Source: Methanofollis aquaemaris (GTDB taxonomy: Archaea > Halobacteriota > Methanomicrobia > Methanomicrobiales > Methanofollaceae). Taken from it: a stretch of DNA of 64,000 bases. The stretch covers positions 1,896,561 to 1,960,560 of the forward strand of contig NZ_CP036172.1 in the NCBI RefSeq assembly GCF_017357525.1, in the 5' to 3' direction. This document shows, piece after piece, positions 1 to 9,233 of the stretch. The notes beneath the pieces were generated by a model. That model saw nothing but the letters and a program-made list of their open reading frames with translations, was not told the origin of the DNA and did not search any database. The position numbers were made by a program, and so were the translations under genes. Every line of letters begins with the position of its first letter. Within the stretch, counting starts at the first letter, position 1.

Positions 1-66
1 TGCCGGTGGGGATCTTGAGATCTGTCTGTCTCCACATCAGTCCTCTTAACATTATGACGGGCACGG

Positions 67-110
67 TATAAATTCATAGCAGATCGCTTTGACAGGATAA
101 ATAAAGATAA
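67..110 (+). promoter_or_regulatory. AT-rich promoter region of the secretion ATPase gene
   Basis: A TATAAA box (67-72) and a second AT-rich block, with ATAAATAAAGATAAATATT around 98-114, precede the ATG at 150. Either could serve as an archaeal TATA element. An AGGA lies about 8 bases before the ATG. Confidence 0.4.
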
Positions 111-149
111 ATATTGGTTTTGATCAATCCTTCTGACAGGAACAAAATC

Positions 150-1727
150 ATGCGTCTCCCCTTCTCCCGGAAGAGGTCGGATGGAACCCGTGTCCCCACA
201 GTATATGACCCCAGGACCGAGCCGCCCCTGGTGGAAGCGGTCATACCTGACGGCTACGACCTCATCGATCAATACTGGGTGGAGGAAGGACGGTCGCTCG
301 TCTGCATCCTCAGGGACACCCGGACCCACCAGCCCGAATACTATCTCATTGAACCGCCGCTCACCAACTTCGAGCACGAACTTCTCGAACGCCTCAACGA
401 AGATCTGCGCAACGTGCTGGTCCTCTTAGATGAGGATCTCAGACAGGACCGCCGTCAGGTTCTGCTGAACCGGGCCGAAGACCTCTTGAAGGAGTATGGT
501 CTCGACCCCGACCTGGAGACGAGGCGGCGGCTTGAATACTACCTCCTCCGCACCTTCCTGGGCTGGTCCAGAATCGACGGGCTGATGAAGGACGAAGAGA
601 TTGAGGATATCTCCTGCGACGGCACCGGCGTCCCGCTCTTCCTGTATCATCGGAGGTATCGAAACATCAGGACCAACCTCGTCTTCTCGGAGACCGAACT
701 CGACTCCCTCGCCATTGCGCTCGCGCAACGTTCCGGCAAACATGTCTCGGTCGGTTCCCCGGTGGTGGACGCAACCCTTCCGGGGGGCTCCAGGCTGCAG
801 CTCACCTTCGGGCGCGAGGTCTCGACGCGGGGCACCTCGTTTACGATCCGGAAGTTCAGGCCCGAGCCCTTCACGCCGGTTGAACTTCTCGCGCTCGGCA
901 CCTTCTCGGCCGAAGAACTCGCCTACTTCTGGCTGGCGATCGAGAATAACAAGAGCCTCCTTTTCATCGGGGGCACGGCGTCGGGCAAGACCACCTCGCT
1001 CAACGCCGTCTCCCACTTCATCCCCCCGCTTGCCAAGGTTGTCTCCATCGAGGACACCAGGGAGATCACCCTGTACCATGAGAACTGGGTGGCCTCGGTG
1101 ACCAGGGACACGCCCTCGGGTGATGAAGGGGCGGCGATCTCGATGTTCGATCTCCTGAAGGCGGCGATGCGTCAGCGGCCCGAGTACATCCTGGTCGGTG
1201 AGGTGCGGGGACGGGAGGCGCAGACCCTTTTCCAGGCGATGAACACCGGGCACACCACCTTCTCGACCCTCCATGCCGGTTCGATCGATGCCGCCATTCA
1301 CCGGCTTGAGAACGAGCCTCTCGAGGTTCCGAGAAGCACCATCCAGGCCCTTGACATCGCCAGTCTCCAGGCGCTCATCCACCGCGGGACCGAGCGGGTG
1401 CGGCGCTGTCAGGAGATCGTGGAGATCGCCTCGGTCGACCCCGGCACCGGCAACCTCCAGGTGAACACCGTCTTCGAGTACGATCCCGTCCATGACCAGA
1501 TGCGCTATACCGGGCGGTCGCTGGTGTACGCCAGGATCATGGAGGGCCGCGGCTGGACCCGCGACCGACTCGATGAGGAGATCAGGGTGCGGATCACGGT
1601 CCTTGAGGCGATGGCGGCGGAGGGGATCACTGACTCCCGGGCGGTCTCGCGGGTTCTCCATGCCTTTGCGATAGATCGCGACCGGGTGATCGGAAAACTC
1701 GGCGACCTCTCAGGGCTGTTCCCATGA
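150..1727 (+). CDS. Type II/IV secretion system ATPase (GspE/VirB11-like)
   Basis: A 525-residue hexameric secretion ATPase that should power assembly of a type IV pilus-like or related archaeal surface filament at the cytoplasmic membrane. Visible motifs are Walker A GGTASGKTTS near residue 273, the Asp-box region after it, and the Walker B/Glu segment ILVGEVRGREAQT near residue 346, followed by the HTTFSTLHA His-box. The N-terminal 150 residues match the extended archaeal GspE layout. An in-frame TTG at 114 would add 12 residues; I prefer the ATG at 150. The stop overlaps the next start by ATGA, and that gene encodes the matching platform protein. No prepilin gene is visible in the window, so the kind of filament cannot be named. 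Confidence 0.93.
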   Translation: MRLPFSRKRSDGTRVPTVYDPRTEPPLVEAVIPDGYDLIDQYWVEEGRSLVCILRDTRTHQPEYYLIEPPLTNFEHELLERLNEDLRNVLVLLDEDLRQDRRQVLLNRAEDLLKEYGLDPDLETRRRLEYYLLRTFLGWSRIDGLMKDEEIEDISCDGTGVPLFLYHRRYRNIRTNLVFSETELDSLAIALAQRSGKHVSVGSPVVDATLPGGSRLQLTFGREVSTRGTSFTIRKFRPEPFTPVELLALGTFSAEELAYFWLAIENNKSLLFIGGTASGKTTSLNAVSHFIPPLAKVVSIEDTREITLYHENWVASVTRDTPSGDEGAAISMFDLLKAAMRQRPEYILVGEVRGREAQTLFQAMNTGHTTFSTLHAGSIDAAIHRLENEPLEVPRSTIQALDIASLQALIHRGTERVRRCQEIVEIASVDPGTGNLQVNTVFEYDPVHDQMRYTGRSLVYARIMEGRGWTRDRLDEEIRVRITVLEAMAAEGITDSRAVSRVLHAFAIDRDRVIGKLGDLSGLFP

Positions 1728-3652
1728 ACGGCGGGAGAGGGGCGGGGAGATACCGGGAGTTTGTCGGGTGGGTGATCGGGCGCGACGAGGTGGGGTATGG
1801 GAACCTCGGGCGCTCGCTCGTCTCGGCCAGGCTCGGGATGACTGTCGAACGGTATGTCGGCCGCGCCTTTCTGGTTGCGCTCTCTGCGGCCCTCTTCGGT
1901 GCGCTTGTCGCCTACCTCCTCGCAGGGTTCGTCACGCTCCCGCAGCCCGCGGGTGACGCTCTCCCGCTCCCCCTCCCCGGGGCCGGGTTCCTCGGCCCGC
2001 TCCTCCGTCCTCTCCTCTCTCTCCTCATCGGTCTGGCTGCGGGCTACGGTTCGTATGCCCTCCTCCTCAGGTATCCGGAGATCGAGATGAAGAACCGGGC
2101 GACGAAGATCGATCTCTCCCTCCACAATGCTGTCTCATACCTCTATGCGATGCGCCGGGGTGGGGCCGAGTTGATGGAGATCTTCAGGTCGCTCTCGGTG
2201 AACGCAGGGATCTATGGCGAGAGCGCCCAGGAGTTCAGGCAGGTGGTCAGGGACACCGACTACTTCGGCGCGGACGTCGTCACGGCTCTCCGCGACCTCG
2301 CCGTCACCACTCCGTCTCCAAAACTCAGGGAATTTCTTGAGGATTTCATATCGGTGATCGAGAGTGGTGGAAACCTCTCGGCTTTTCTCTCGGGACGGGT
2401 ACGGATCTTCCAGGAAGAGGCGGGTTTTGAGCAGAGAAAATTTCTTTCGAAGCTCGAACTCATCGGCGAGGCGTATGTGACAGTCTTTGTCGCCGGCCCG
2501 CTCTTTCTGGTCATCGTGATGGTAGTGACCGGACTGATCGGGGGCGCGGCTGTCACCCAACTCTCCATCCTCACCTATCTCCTCCTCCCGGTCGGGTCCA
2601 TGATCATCCTCCTCTTCCTTGACCTGGTCTCGATGAAGGAGGAGGTGCCCGAGCGCTATACCGCCGTGAAGGTGCTCGATACCTTCAAGGATGTGCGGAC
2701 TGTGGACACGGGAGACGAGGGGGCTGACTTTGCGCGTCTGGCCAGGTACGACCGGTACCGCAGCCTGAAGACTTTTCTCAAAAACCCTCTCCGGGTCTTT
2801 GTCCTCGAACCCCGCCTGACCTTCCTGATCACCGCGCCTGCGGCGATCGTCTACCTCCTCGTCGTCTTCTTTACCCTCCCGCAAGGGCTCCTTCCAGAGA
2901 CGGCGATCGTCCTTGTCGACGACCATCTCGCCCTCGCCGCGCTCCTCCTCCTTGTCCCGTACGCCCTCTGCTATGAGGCGTGGGCGCGGAAGGTGCGGGG
3001 GATCGAGGCCGCGGTCCCCGACTTCCTTGCCAGGATGGCCGGGATCAACCAGGTTGGGCTGACCCTTGCCCGGGCGATCGAGATCATGGTCAGGACCAAC
3101 CTCGGCCTCCTCTCGTATGAGATCAAGCGGGTCAGCCGCGATATCACCTGGGGAGCGAACGTGGAGGATGCCCTTGTCAGGTTCGAGCAGCGGGTGCGGA
3201 CGCCGGCGGTCTCCCGTTCGGTCAGCCTCATCACCGCCGCCTCCCGGATGAGCGGGGAGATCTCGGAGGTGCTCGCCATCGCCGCAAAGGACGCCAGGAT
3301 GTCCCATACCCTTGCGGAGGAGCGCAAGGCCGGGATGTCCCTGTACATCATCGTTATCTATCTCGCCTACGCTGTCTTCCTCTTCGTCGTTGTCATCATC
3401 TCGACCAGGTTCCTTCCCGCCCTCGGAGAGATCGCAGTCCCGTCTGTTGGGGCGGGCACCTTCCTCCCCGGCGTGGGCTCTTCCTCTCTCGTCCCCACCT
3501 TCGGTCGCCTTCTCTTCCATATCTCTCTTATTCAGGCCTTCTTCTCGGGTCTCGTCGCCGGGAAGATGGGTGAAGGCTCGGTGAAGGCCGGGGTAAAACA
3601 TGCGGCGGTGATGCTTGGTGTGGCTTTGGTGGTCTTTGTGTTCCTGGTATGA
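1724..3652 (+). CDS. Type II secretion system F-family platform protein (TadC/GspF-like, double domain)
   Basis: A 642-residue polytopic membrane protein, partner of the upstream ATPase, forming the membrane platform on which pilin-like subunits are assembled. It carries two T2SSF-type cytoplasmic segments: one around residues 125-240 (RATKIDLSLHNAVSYLYAMR) and one around 425-530 (VPDFLARMAGINQVGLTLAR). Each is followed by paired hydrophobic helices, and further helices lie near 45-120 and at the C-terminus. This duplicated layout is usual for archaeal GspF proteins. The start codon overlaps the ATPase stop (ATGA), indicating translational coupling. The specific filament cannot be inferred without prepilins or a prepilin peptidase. 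Confidence 0.9.
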   Translation: MNGGRGAGRYREFVGWVIGRDEVGYGNLGRSLVSARLGMTVERYVGRAFLVALSAALFGALVAYLLAGFVTLPQPAGDALPLPLPGAGFLGPLLRPLLSLLIGLAAGYGSYALLLRYPEIEMKNRATKIDLSLHNAVSYLYAMRRGGAELMEIFRSLSVNAGIYGESAQEFRQVVRDTDYFGADVVTALRDLAVTTPSPKLREFLEDFISVIESGGNLSAFLSGRVRIFQEEAGFEQRKFLSKLELIGEAYVTVFVAGPLFLVIVMVVTGLIGGAAVTQLSILTYLLLPVGSMIILLFLDLVSMKEEVPERYTAVKVLDTFKDVRTVDTGDEGADFARLARYDRYRSLKTFLKNPLRVFVLEPRLTFLITAPAAIVYLLVVFFTLPQGLLPETAIVLVDDHLALAALLLLVPYALCYEAWARKVRGIEAAVPDFLARMAGINQVGLTLARAIEIMVRTNLGLLSYEIKRVSRDITWGANVEDALVRFEQRVRTPAVSRSVSLITAASRMSGEISEVLAIAAKDARMSHTLAEERKAGMSLYIIVIYLAYAVFLFVVVIISTRFLPALGEIAVPSVGAGTFLPGVGSSSLVPTFGRLLFHISLIQAFFSGLVAGKMGEGSVKAGVKHAAVMLGVALVVFVFLV

Positions 3653-4022
3653 GGTTTTTCTCGGGGAGAGAGGGCCTCTGAGAACATTGTCGAAAAATTG
3701 GCTCTGTTGAAAGCCTCTTCTGGAGTGACCATGAGGGGTTGATCACCCCCTTGCCCCTCCGTGACGGATCGGCAGAGGACGGGACACCCTCTGAACGATT
3801 CCCCGCCCGCCTTCCCGCCTCTATCGCAATCCTGGGGGTCGGGGGGCAGCGAGGTGCTCGGTTCCCGTCCCCCTCCCGGTCACGAAAAGAGGAATCGAGG
3901 GGGTCACCAGGGTTAGAAATTCTAAAATGCCCTCTCGTACCGGGGGGCCCCTCATTCGGTGGCCCCGGCACGCCCTCCCCATCCCGCAACCCTTATATCC
4001 TGCATCTCCCAACATCCCGATT
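3653..4022. repeat. Gene-free spacer with a degenerate copy of the dispersed intergenic repeat
   Basis: No convincing gene. The segment TTGGCTCTGTTGAAAGCC at 3698-3715 resembles the head of the dispersed repeat found intact near 14420 and 62640. The stretch around 3810-3860 (CCTCTATCGCAATCCTGGGGGTCGGGG, in part) resembles its GC-rich tail. The end of the spacer holds the promoter of the next gene. Confidence 0.5.
3991..4000 (+). promoter_or_regulatory. TATA-like box for the zinc-ribbon gene
   Basis: CTTATATCC lies about 25-30 bases before the ATG at 4023, the usual archaeal TATA-to-start-site distance. The transcript would be leaderless or nearly so. Confidence 0.45.
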
Positions 4023-4175
4023 ATGTGTTCAGTTGGTGGAGGTACAGATCTCGAGATCGATGAGCGGGTGAAGGGCAAGGCCTACCGGTGCAAGGAATGC
4101 GGCGAACGCTTCAAGGCCGTCGGGAAACATCCGGTATGCCCTTCCTGCCAGTCGGAGGACGTTGAGGAGGCATGA
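4023..4175 (+). CDS. Small zinc-ribbon protein
   Basis: A 50-residue protein with two CxxC pairs (CKECGERF and CPSCQS) about 18 residues apart, the pattern of a one-zinc ribbon. The rest is an acidic tail. The ATG at 4023 is chosen because a TATA-like box lies about 27 bases upstream and because upstream in-frame sequence runs into the repeat. Its stop overlaps the next ATG (ATGA), so the two genes are probably co-translated. Function unknown; rubredoxin-like or nucleic-acid-binding roles are both possible. Confidence 0.7.
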   Translation: MCSVGGGTDLEIDERVKGKAYRCKECGERFKAVGKHPVCPSCQSEDVEEA

Positions 4176-4648
4176 TCTGTCCCCTGGGGACGGACGACCT
4201 CCTCCTTGTCAGGGGTCCATCTTCTTTTCTCCTTGCCGGTGAGGTGCACGAGCGTTTTGCTCTCTGTATCGAGACAAAAGACGACGAGTATTGCGAAGGG
4301 CTCCATCCCGGTGACCTTGTCTGCGTCTCGGCCCCAGAAGGCGGCGCCCTCCGTGCGGCCGCGATGATCCTTCTCCTGGTCCGCGACCATCACTTCCCGG
4401 TCGTCGCCCTCTCCCCCGGCCACCCCGGTTCCAGGCGGGTGCCGATGGTCGTCTCCGCCGCCCCTGCGATCACCGTCTCCTGCGAGATCACGCGCGGCAC
4501 GCACCCGGACCAGCACCTCCTCTGCGGCTCGGCCGAACTCGCCGGCCTCACCCTGCGAGGGGGGGGCGGTACTGTCACGCTCGGTGCTCTCCCCGCTGCG
4601 TGCACGATCTCGTATATATGTGTTGATCGTGCCCTGGTCGAAGAATAA
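4172..4648 (+). CDS. Hypothetical protein, 158 residues
   Basis: I do not recognise this family. The protein is soluble-looking, with alternating hydrophobic strands and few charged residues. It contains four cysteines in the first 50 residues and one or two near the end (AACTISYICVD). The start is fixed by a 4-base ATGA overlap with the zinc-ribbon gene. It ends 57 bases before the ATP synthase operon, but the operon has its own TATA box and Shine-Dalgarno, so they are probably separate transcription units. Confidence 0.6.
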   Translation: MICPLGTDDLLLVRGPSSFLLAGEVHERFALCIETKDDEYCEGLHPGDLVCVSAPEGGALRAAAMILLLVRDHHFPVVALSPGHPGSRRVPMVVSAAPAITVSCEITRGTHPDQHLLCGSAELAGLTLRGGGGTVTLGALPAACTISYICVDRALVEE

Positions 4649-4651
4649 CAA

Positions 4652-4700
4652 CAAATATAAAGGTAATTTTCATCAAATATGTGTAGGCCGTGAGAGGAGG
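4652..4700 (+). promoter_or_regulatory. Promoter and ribosome binding site of the A-type ATP synthase operon
   Basis: AAATATAAAG (4653-4662) is a good archaeal TATA box. The predicted transcript start near 4684 is followed by GAGGAGGG (about 4693-4700), five or six bases before the ATG at 4706. Confidence 0.6.
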
Positions 4701-4705
4701 GTTGG

Positions 4706-5035
4706 ATGAAGAGTGAGGTTTTAAAGAGCATCAAGCAGGCAGAAGAAGAGTATAAGTCTATGGTCAGCACCGCAAACACTGAAAATAAGCAGAAAGTTGC
4801 GGATGCCAGGGCGGAGGCAGAACGTATCATCGAGAAAGCCACCGCCGATGCAGAGGCCTACAAAAAGACGAGGCTCGCTGAAGCCGGGACCGCCGCCGCG
4901 AAAAAACGTGCAGACATCTTGAAGGTCGGCGAACAGAAGGCGGCCACGCTTAGAGCGAACAGCCTTGAGAATCTCGATAAGGCGGTCGAGTTCCTCGTCT
5001 CGCGTTTTAAGGAGCAGCTGCATGTTTCAGCCTAA
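4706..5035 (+). CDS. atpH: A-type ATP synthase subunit H
   Basis: The 109-residue peripheral-stalk subunit of the archaeal A1Ao ATP synthase. It is nearly all helical and highly charged, with Ala/Glu/Lys heptads (ARAEAERIIEKATADAEAY) typical of the right-handed coiled coil that pairs with subunit E. It is the first gene of the operon, as is usual in methanogens, and overlaps subunit I by 14 bases. Confidence 0.88.
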   Translation: MKSEVLKSIKQAEEEYKSMVSTANTENKQKVADARAEAERIIEKATADAEAYKKTRLAEAGTAAAKKRADILKVGEQKAATLRANSLENLDKAVEFLVSRFKEQLHVSA

Positions 5036-6998
5036 GCGGATGAGTCGTATCCTGATCGCAGGGTCCAAGGACCAGATGGATACGATCGTCCGTGAGTTGT
5101 ATCATCAGCACGCTTTTCACGTTGAAGATTTTGTCGAGAAGGAAGACGAGGCCTACGAAGGATTCAGGATCGGAATGCCGCTTGACCAAGCAAGCGGTGC
5201 GTCCTCCGAGTTGATCAAGATCAGATCGCTCGAGAACACCTTCGGTATCTCTCCGGATACCGTTGATGCCACCAGAAAGCAGGCATCTCCTGAACTGAAG
5301 GCCGGCGTCGACCGGACTCTTGCCGCCCTCGTCGAAGACGTCGAGGATCTCACTGCACAACGGTCAAAACTCGAGGCACAGACGAAGGCTCTTGAGACGC
5401 GGGTCGCCGCACTCAAACCCTTTGCACCTGTCTCCCTCGACATGGACCTGTATCACGGCTACGAGAACGTCACCGTTTTTGCAGGCTACGTCGAATCCGA
5501 CGTCGAGATCCCGGTCTCAAACGAGAAACACTTTGTCCCTGGCGGCAAAGGTGGACAGAACTTCATTGCAATTTTTGTCCCTGCATCAGAGGCAGAGGTC
5601 GCTGACCGCGCCCTGCTCGAAGCACACTTCCAGTCGGTCCCCATCCCCGAGGGCTCGGGTCCTGTCAAGGATCTCATCTACGATGCCCAGGGGAAGATCG
5701 CTCAACTCAACGAACAGATTGAGAAGGTCGAGAGGACCCTTGAGGAAAAGAAGAATGAATACGGCGAAGTCCTTGTTGCATACGACGAATACTTCACGGC
5801 CGTCGTGGAGCAGGCGGAGGCCCCGCTGCGGTTTGCAACAACGGAGGACGCCTTTGTGGCAGAAGGCTGGGTGCCGGCCGAGAAGGTCGAGGGCATCATC
5901 GCGTCTCTCACCCATGTGACCGGCGGGAAAGTCTATGTCACCGAACTCGAGGTCGGGGACGATTCCAGGGACGTCCCGGTTGAGTACAACAACCCGAAGT
6001 TCTCGCACCCGACCGAACTCTTAATTGACGTTTACGCTCGTCCGCGCTACGACGAGTTCGACCCGACGCTGCTCGTCTCGATCGTCTTTCCGGTTTTCTT
6101 CGGTTTGATCCTGGGCGATATCGGGTACGGTCTCGTGCTCCTTGCGATGTCCTTCGGATTGCGGAGGTACTTCAAAGGAGAGGCGGGCAAACAGCTCCTG
6201 GATACCCTGAGAAACTCCTCGATCATGAGTTGTATCTTCGGTGTCCTCTTCAGCGAATGTTTCGGATTTTCGCTCCCCTGGCATTCGATTATCTACTCCA
6301 GACACCTGAACATCGGCGCGAACGCTATCCATCACCCGATGGTCGCCGAACTGCTGATCGTCTCGGTCTGGATCGGCATCCTGCACATCACGCTGGGGCG
6401 TCTGCTCCACGTGAGAAACATCAGAGGTGCCATGCACCAGAGCCCCCACGCCACCAAGGAGGTCCTTGGACAGTTCGGCTGGCTCTTTACGATGTGGGGT
6501 ATCATCGTTGCAATCTGGTCCATTTTCCCCATCCCCCTGATGGTGGACCTCACCGGTTTCCCGCCGGTAGCGATGGGCCTGAACGCGGCAGGTATCTTCG
6601 GTATCGTCCTTGTTCTGCTCGGCATGGCCCTGATCGGTCAGGAATCTCCGCTCGAACTGATGGAGATCCCGACGATCGTCAGTCATGTCCTGTCGTACAC
6701 CCGTCTGGTTGCGGTCGGTCTCTCCTCGGTCGCGATCGCGATGGTCACCAACTACATCGCGCTCGACCTGATCATCGGCCCACAGCTCGAGTCACTCACC
6801 GTCGTGGGTGTTGTTATCGTCCTGATTGGTCTTGTCGTCCTGCTCCTCGGCCACGTGCTCAACACGGCACTCGGTCTTCTGGGCGGCGGCCTGAACTCGA
6901 TCAGGTTGCACTATGTTGAGTTCTTCACCAAGTTCTACAATGGTGGAGGGAAGAAGTACATGCCCTTCGGCATGAGAAGGAAATTTACGGAGGAATAA
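5022..6998 (+). CDS. atpI: A-type ATP synthase subunit I (a-subunit homologue)
   Basis: A 658-residue membrane stator subunit. The first 330 residues form the cytoplasmic coiled-coil arm that contacts the E/H stalks. From about residue 335 there are seven or eight transmembrane helices forming the ion half-channels beside the c-ring, including the segment SHVLSYTRLVAVGLSSVAI with the essential arginine in helix 7. The start at 5022 (MFQPKRMSR) is chosen over longer in-frame readings because sequence before it lies inside subunit H. About 650 residues is normal for the family. Confidence 0.95.
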   Translation: MFQPKRMSRILIAGSKDQMDTIVRELYHQHAFHVEDFVEKEDEAYEGFRIGMPLDQASGASSELIKIRSLENTFGISPDTVDATRKQASPELKAGVDRTLAALVEDVEDLTAQRSKLEAQTKALETRVAALKPFAPVSLDMDLYHGYENVTVFAGYVESDVEIPVSNEKHFVPGGKGGQNFIAIFVPASEAEVADRALLEAHFQSVPIPEGSGPVKDLIYDAQGKIAQLNEQIEKVERTLEEKKNEYGEVLVAYDEYFTAVVEQAEAPLRFATTEDAFVAEGWVPAEKVEGIIASLTHVTGGKVYVTELEVGDDSRDVPVEYNNPKFSHPTELLIDVYARPRYDEFDPTLLVSIVFPVFFGLILGDIGYGLVLLAMSFGLRRYFKGEAGKQLLDTLRNSSIMSCIFGVLFSECFGFSLPWHSIIYSRHLNIGANAIHHPMVAELLIVSVWIGILHITLGRLLHVRNIRGAMHQSPHATKEVLGQFGWLFTMWGIIVAIWSIFPIPLMVDLTGFPPVAMGLNAAGIFGIVLVLLGMALIGQESPLELMEIPTIVSHVLSYTRLVAVGLSSVAIAMVTNYIALDLIIGPQLESLTVVGVVIVLIGLVVLLLGHVLNTALGLLGGGLNSIRLHYVEFFTKFYNGGGKKYMPFGMRRKFTEE

Positions 6999-7003
6999 GA
7001 ACT

Positions 7004-7252
7004 ATGGCAGATCCAGTTATGACTCTTGAAATGGTTGAAGCATCGCAGATGGGACTGAAGGCAGTCGGCGCAGGTCTCGCCGTCGGCCTGGCCGGTGTGG
7101 GTACCGGTCTTGGTGAGATGGGCATCGGTGCCGCCGCCATGGGCGCGACCGCCGAGAACAAGGACATGTTCGGTCTTGCACTGCTCTTCACCGTTATTCC
7201 AGAGACAATCGTCATCTTCGGTCTTGTCGTCGCTCTGCTGCTGCTCTTCTAA
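7004..7252 (+). CDS. atpK: A-type ATP synthase subunit K (proteolipid, c-ring)
   Basis: An 82-residue two-helix proteolipid that forms the rotating membrane ring. Helix 1 is glycine-rich (GLAVGLAGVGTGLGEMGIG) and helix 2 holds the ion-binding glutamate E67 in VIPETIVIFG. A second acidic residue, E38, sits in helix 1. The family includes both proton- and sodium-using members; the sequence alone does not settle which ion is used here. Confidence 0.95.
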   Translation: MADPVMTLEMVEASQMGLKAVGAGLAVGLAGVGTGLGEMGIGAAAMGATAENKDMFGLALLFTVIPETIVIFGLVVALLLLF

Positions 7253-7277
7253 ATACGAAGTGAACACGGAGTGAACG

Positions 7278-7856
7278 ATGGGATTGGAAGCTGTCGTTGG
7301 AGATATCAAGGAAAAAGGGCGGAAAGAGGTCGCCGAGATCCAGACCCGAACCGGGGCTGAGGTCAAGAGCATCCTCGAAGAGGCGCAGGAGAAAGCGGCG
7401 GCGATCAAGCAGGCGGCTGAAAATGACGTCACGCGGGAAGTCACCCGTATCGTCAACCAGGAAGTCTCGGCTGCCAACCTCGCCGTCAAGCGCGAGACCC
7501 TCAACGCGGAGAAGGACACGCTGGCGCGTGTCCATGCCTCCGCCCTCGCCCGAATCGGCGACCTGCCTGCCAATTTCCACGCGCAGGCTCTCCGTTACCT
7601 CCTCCCCCAGGCGGCTGCCGATGTCGGGGGCGGTACGGTCTACTGCAACGCCCGTGATATCTCCATTGTCAAGGAGATCCTTGCCGAGAACGCGGACCTT
7701 TCCGGGTTCTCGCTTGGAGACCCCGTCGAGATTGAAGGCGGGGTCGTGGTTGAGAGTGCCGATGGCAGGATGAAGGTCGACTACAGTTACCGTACTTTCC
7801 TGGAGACGGTATGGGATTCAGGGCTTAAGGATGCGTCTGATATCCTTTTCCCCTGA
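7278..7856 (+). CDS. atpE: A-type ATP synthase subunit E
   Basis: A 192-residue peripheral-stalk subunit. The N-terminal half is a long charged helix (residues 1-95) that should pair with subunit H. The C-terminal half is the alpha/beta head that binds the top of the A3B3 hexamer, with a recognisable VEIEGGVVVESADGRMKVDYS near the end. The gene lies between K and C, as expected. Confidence 0.93.
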   Translation: MGLEAVVGDIKEKGRKEVAEIQTRTGAEVKSILEEAQEKAAAIKQAAENDVTREVTRIVNQEVSAANLAVKRETLNAEKDTLARVHASALARIGDLPANFHAQALRYLLPQAAADVGGGTVYCNARDISIVKEILAENADLSGFSLGDPVEIEGGVVVESADGRMKVDYSYRTFLETVWDSGLKDASDILFP

Positions 7857-7868
7857 GGAGGTCTCGGC

Positions 7869-8927
7869 ATGGCTGACGTAGGGGGCCCCGCCCCATACAT
7901 TTACGTCTCCACGCGCATGCGTGTGCGCAAAGCAAAGTTGATCCCGCGGGAAGAGTACCTGCGGATGCTCAATATGAGCCTGCCCGAGATCACCCGTATC
8001 ATTGGAGAAACGGAATACAAAAAGGAGATCGACGAACTTTCGTCGTCTTTCTCGGGGGTCAACCTCATCGAGGTGGCGCTCTCCTGGAACCTTGCAAAGG
8101 AGTACCAGGAGATCCTGAAGATCACCCCGTCGGGACTGATGAAGTTCGTCCAGAGTTATCTGCGCCACTGGGATATCCAGAACGTCCTGACGATCCTGCG
8201 CGGTAAGACCCAGGGGGTCAAGCCGGGCAAGATCAAGGAGGTGCTCATCCCGGCAGGCGAACTCGACAGGAATGTTCTCGACCGACTGCTTGCGGAGGAT
8301 TCTCCCGAGCGGATCGTCGAGGCGGTCAAGGGTCGACGGCTCGGTCCGGTCCTCGCTGCAGGTCTCCACGAGGCCCTCGAGGCCGGTTCGTTTGCCACGC
8401 TCGAAAACGAGTTGTACAAGAACCTGTACGGGCAGATGATCTCCGACGCCAAGGGCGGGATCAAGGGAGGCCATGAGTTCCTGGGATACATCCAGACTGA
8501 GATCGACACCAGGAACATCATGAACCTCTTCCGTTTCCGCGCACAGAAGACATCAGGCGAGGCGGTCAAGGCTCTGCTCATCCCTGACGGGAAGGCCTTC
8601 TCGGTCGACGAACTGGTCAGGATGAGCAGCATCGAGAGCCTGGACGAGTTGATTGAGGCTGCGAAGAAGAAGGCCACCGATCCCGAACTGGCCGAGGTCT
8701 TCGAGGAACTGCGCCAGCAGCGCCCGATCCACGAGGTCGAGGTGCTGTTGACGAATTACCAGCTCAAACAGATGGATCGGCTCTCCAAGCTGTATCCCTT
8801 CTCGGTCCTCCCGATCCTCGCCTACCTCGAGATGAAGCGGTACGAGGTGACCAACCTCCGTGCCGTCGCCCGGGGGAAGGAGTACGGCCTGCCGAACGAA
8901 CGCATCGAGAGTTACCTGGTGATGTAG
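7869..8927 (+). CDS. atpC: A-type ATP synthase subunit C
   Basis: A 352-residue all-helical funnel-shaped subunit (V-ATPase subunit d type) that couples the central stalk to the c-ring. The characteristic N-terminal pattern PYIYVSTRMRVRKAKLIP and the C-terminal LRAVARGKEYGLPNERIE are present. Length is standard. The next gene starts on the base after its stop. Confidence 0.95.
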   Translation: MADVGGPAPYIYVSTRMRVRKAKLIPREEYLRMLNMSLPEITRIIGETEYKKEIDELSSSFSGVNLIEVALSWNLAKEYQEILKITPSGLMKFVQSYLRHWDIQNVLTILRGKTQGVKPGKIKEVLIPAGELDRNVLDRLLAEDSPERIVEAVKGRRLGPVLAAGLHEALEAGSFATLENELYKNLYGQMISDAKGGIKGGHEFLGYIQTEIDTRNIMNLFRFRAQKTSGEAVKALLIPDGKAFSVDELVRMSSIESLDELIEAAKKKATDPELAEVFEELRQQRPIHEVEVLLTNYQLKQMDRLSKLYPFSVLPILAYLEMKRYEVTNLRAVARGKEYGLPNERIESYLVM

Positions 8928-9233
8928 ATGGTTGAGATTGCAGTCGTTGGAAGCAACGAATTTGTCATCGGATTCCGTCTTGCGGGCATTCAGAAGACGC
9001 TCGTTGCAGAGGATGACGAGGCCCTGAAGACCACCGTCCAGCACGTGCTTGATGATGCGTCGGTAGGCATCCTGGTGCTGGACAGCAGCGATATGAACAG
9101 GCTCCCCCTGCGGCTCCGGGCCCTGCTTGAAGAGTCCGTGAAGCCGACGGTGATCGCGATCGGCGAGGAGGAGGGAGGCCTCTCCATGCGGGAGAGAATA
9201 AAGAGATCGGTCGGTGTTGATCTGTGGAAATAA
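8928..9233 (+). CDS. atpF: A-type ATP synthase subunit F
   Basis: A 101-residue central-stalk subunit with a CheY-like Rossmann core ([20 protein letters not shown] at the start) and a short C-terminal helix that reaches into the A3B3 head. It abuts subunit C without a gap, and its last 10 bases overlap the GTG start of subunit A. Confidence 0.93.
   Translation: MVEIAVVGSNEFVIGFRLAGIQKTLVAEDDEALKTTVQHVLDDASVGILVLDSSDMNRLPLRLRALLEESVKPTVIAIGEEEGGLSMRERIKRSVGVDLWK

Noticed and set aside
426-1661. Long minus-strand open frame opposite the secretion ATPase
   Set aside because: It is antisense to a clear gene, has no family pattern and reflects high GC content; similar frames lie opposite atpB, the PKD gene and others.
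3739-4071. 110-residue frame before the zinc-ribbon gene
   Set aside because: Low-complexity Pro/Arg/Ser content, overlap with repeat-like sequence, and no ribosome binding site.
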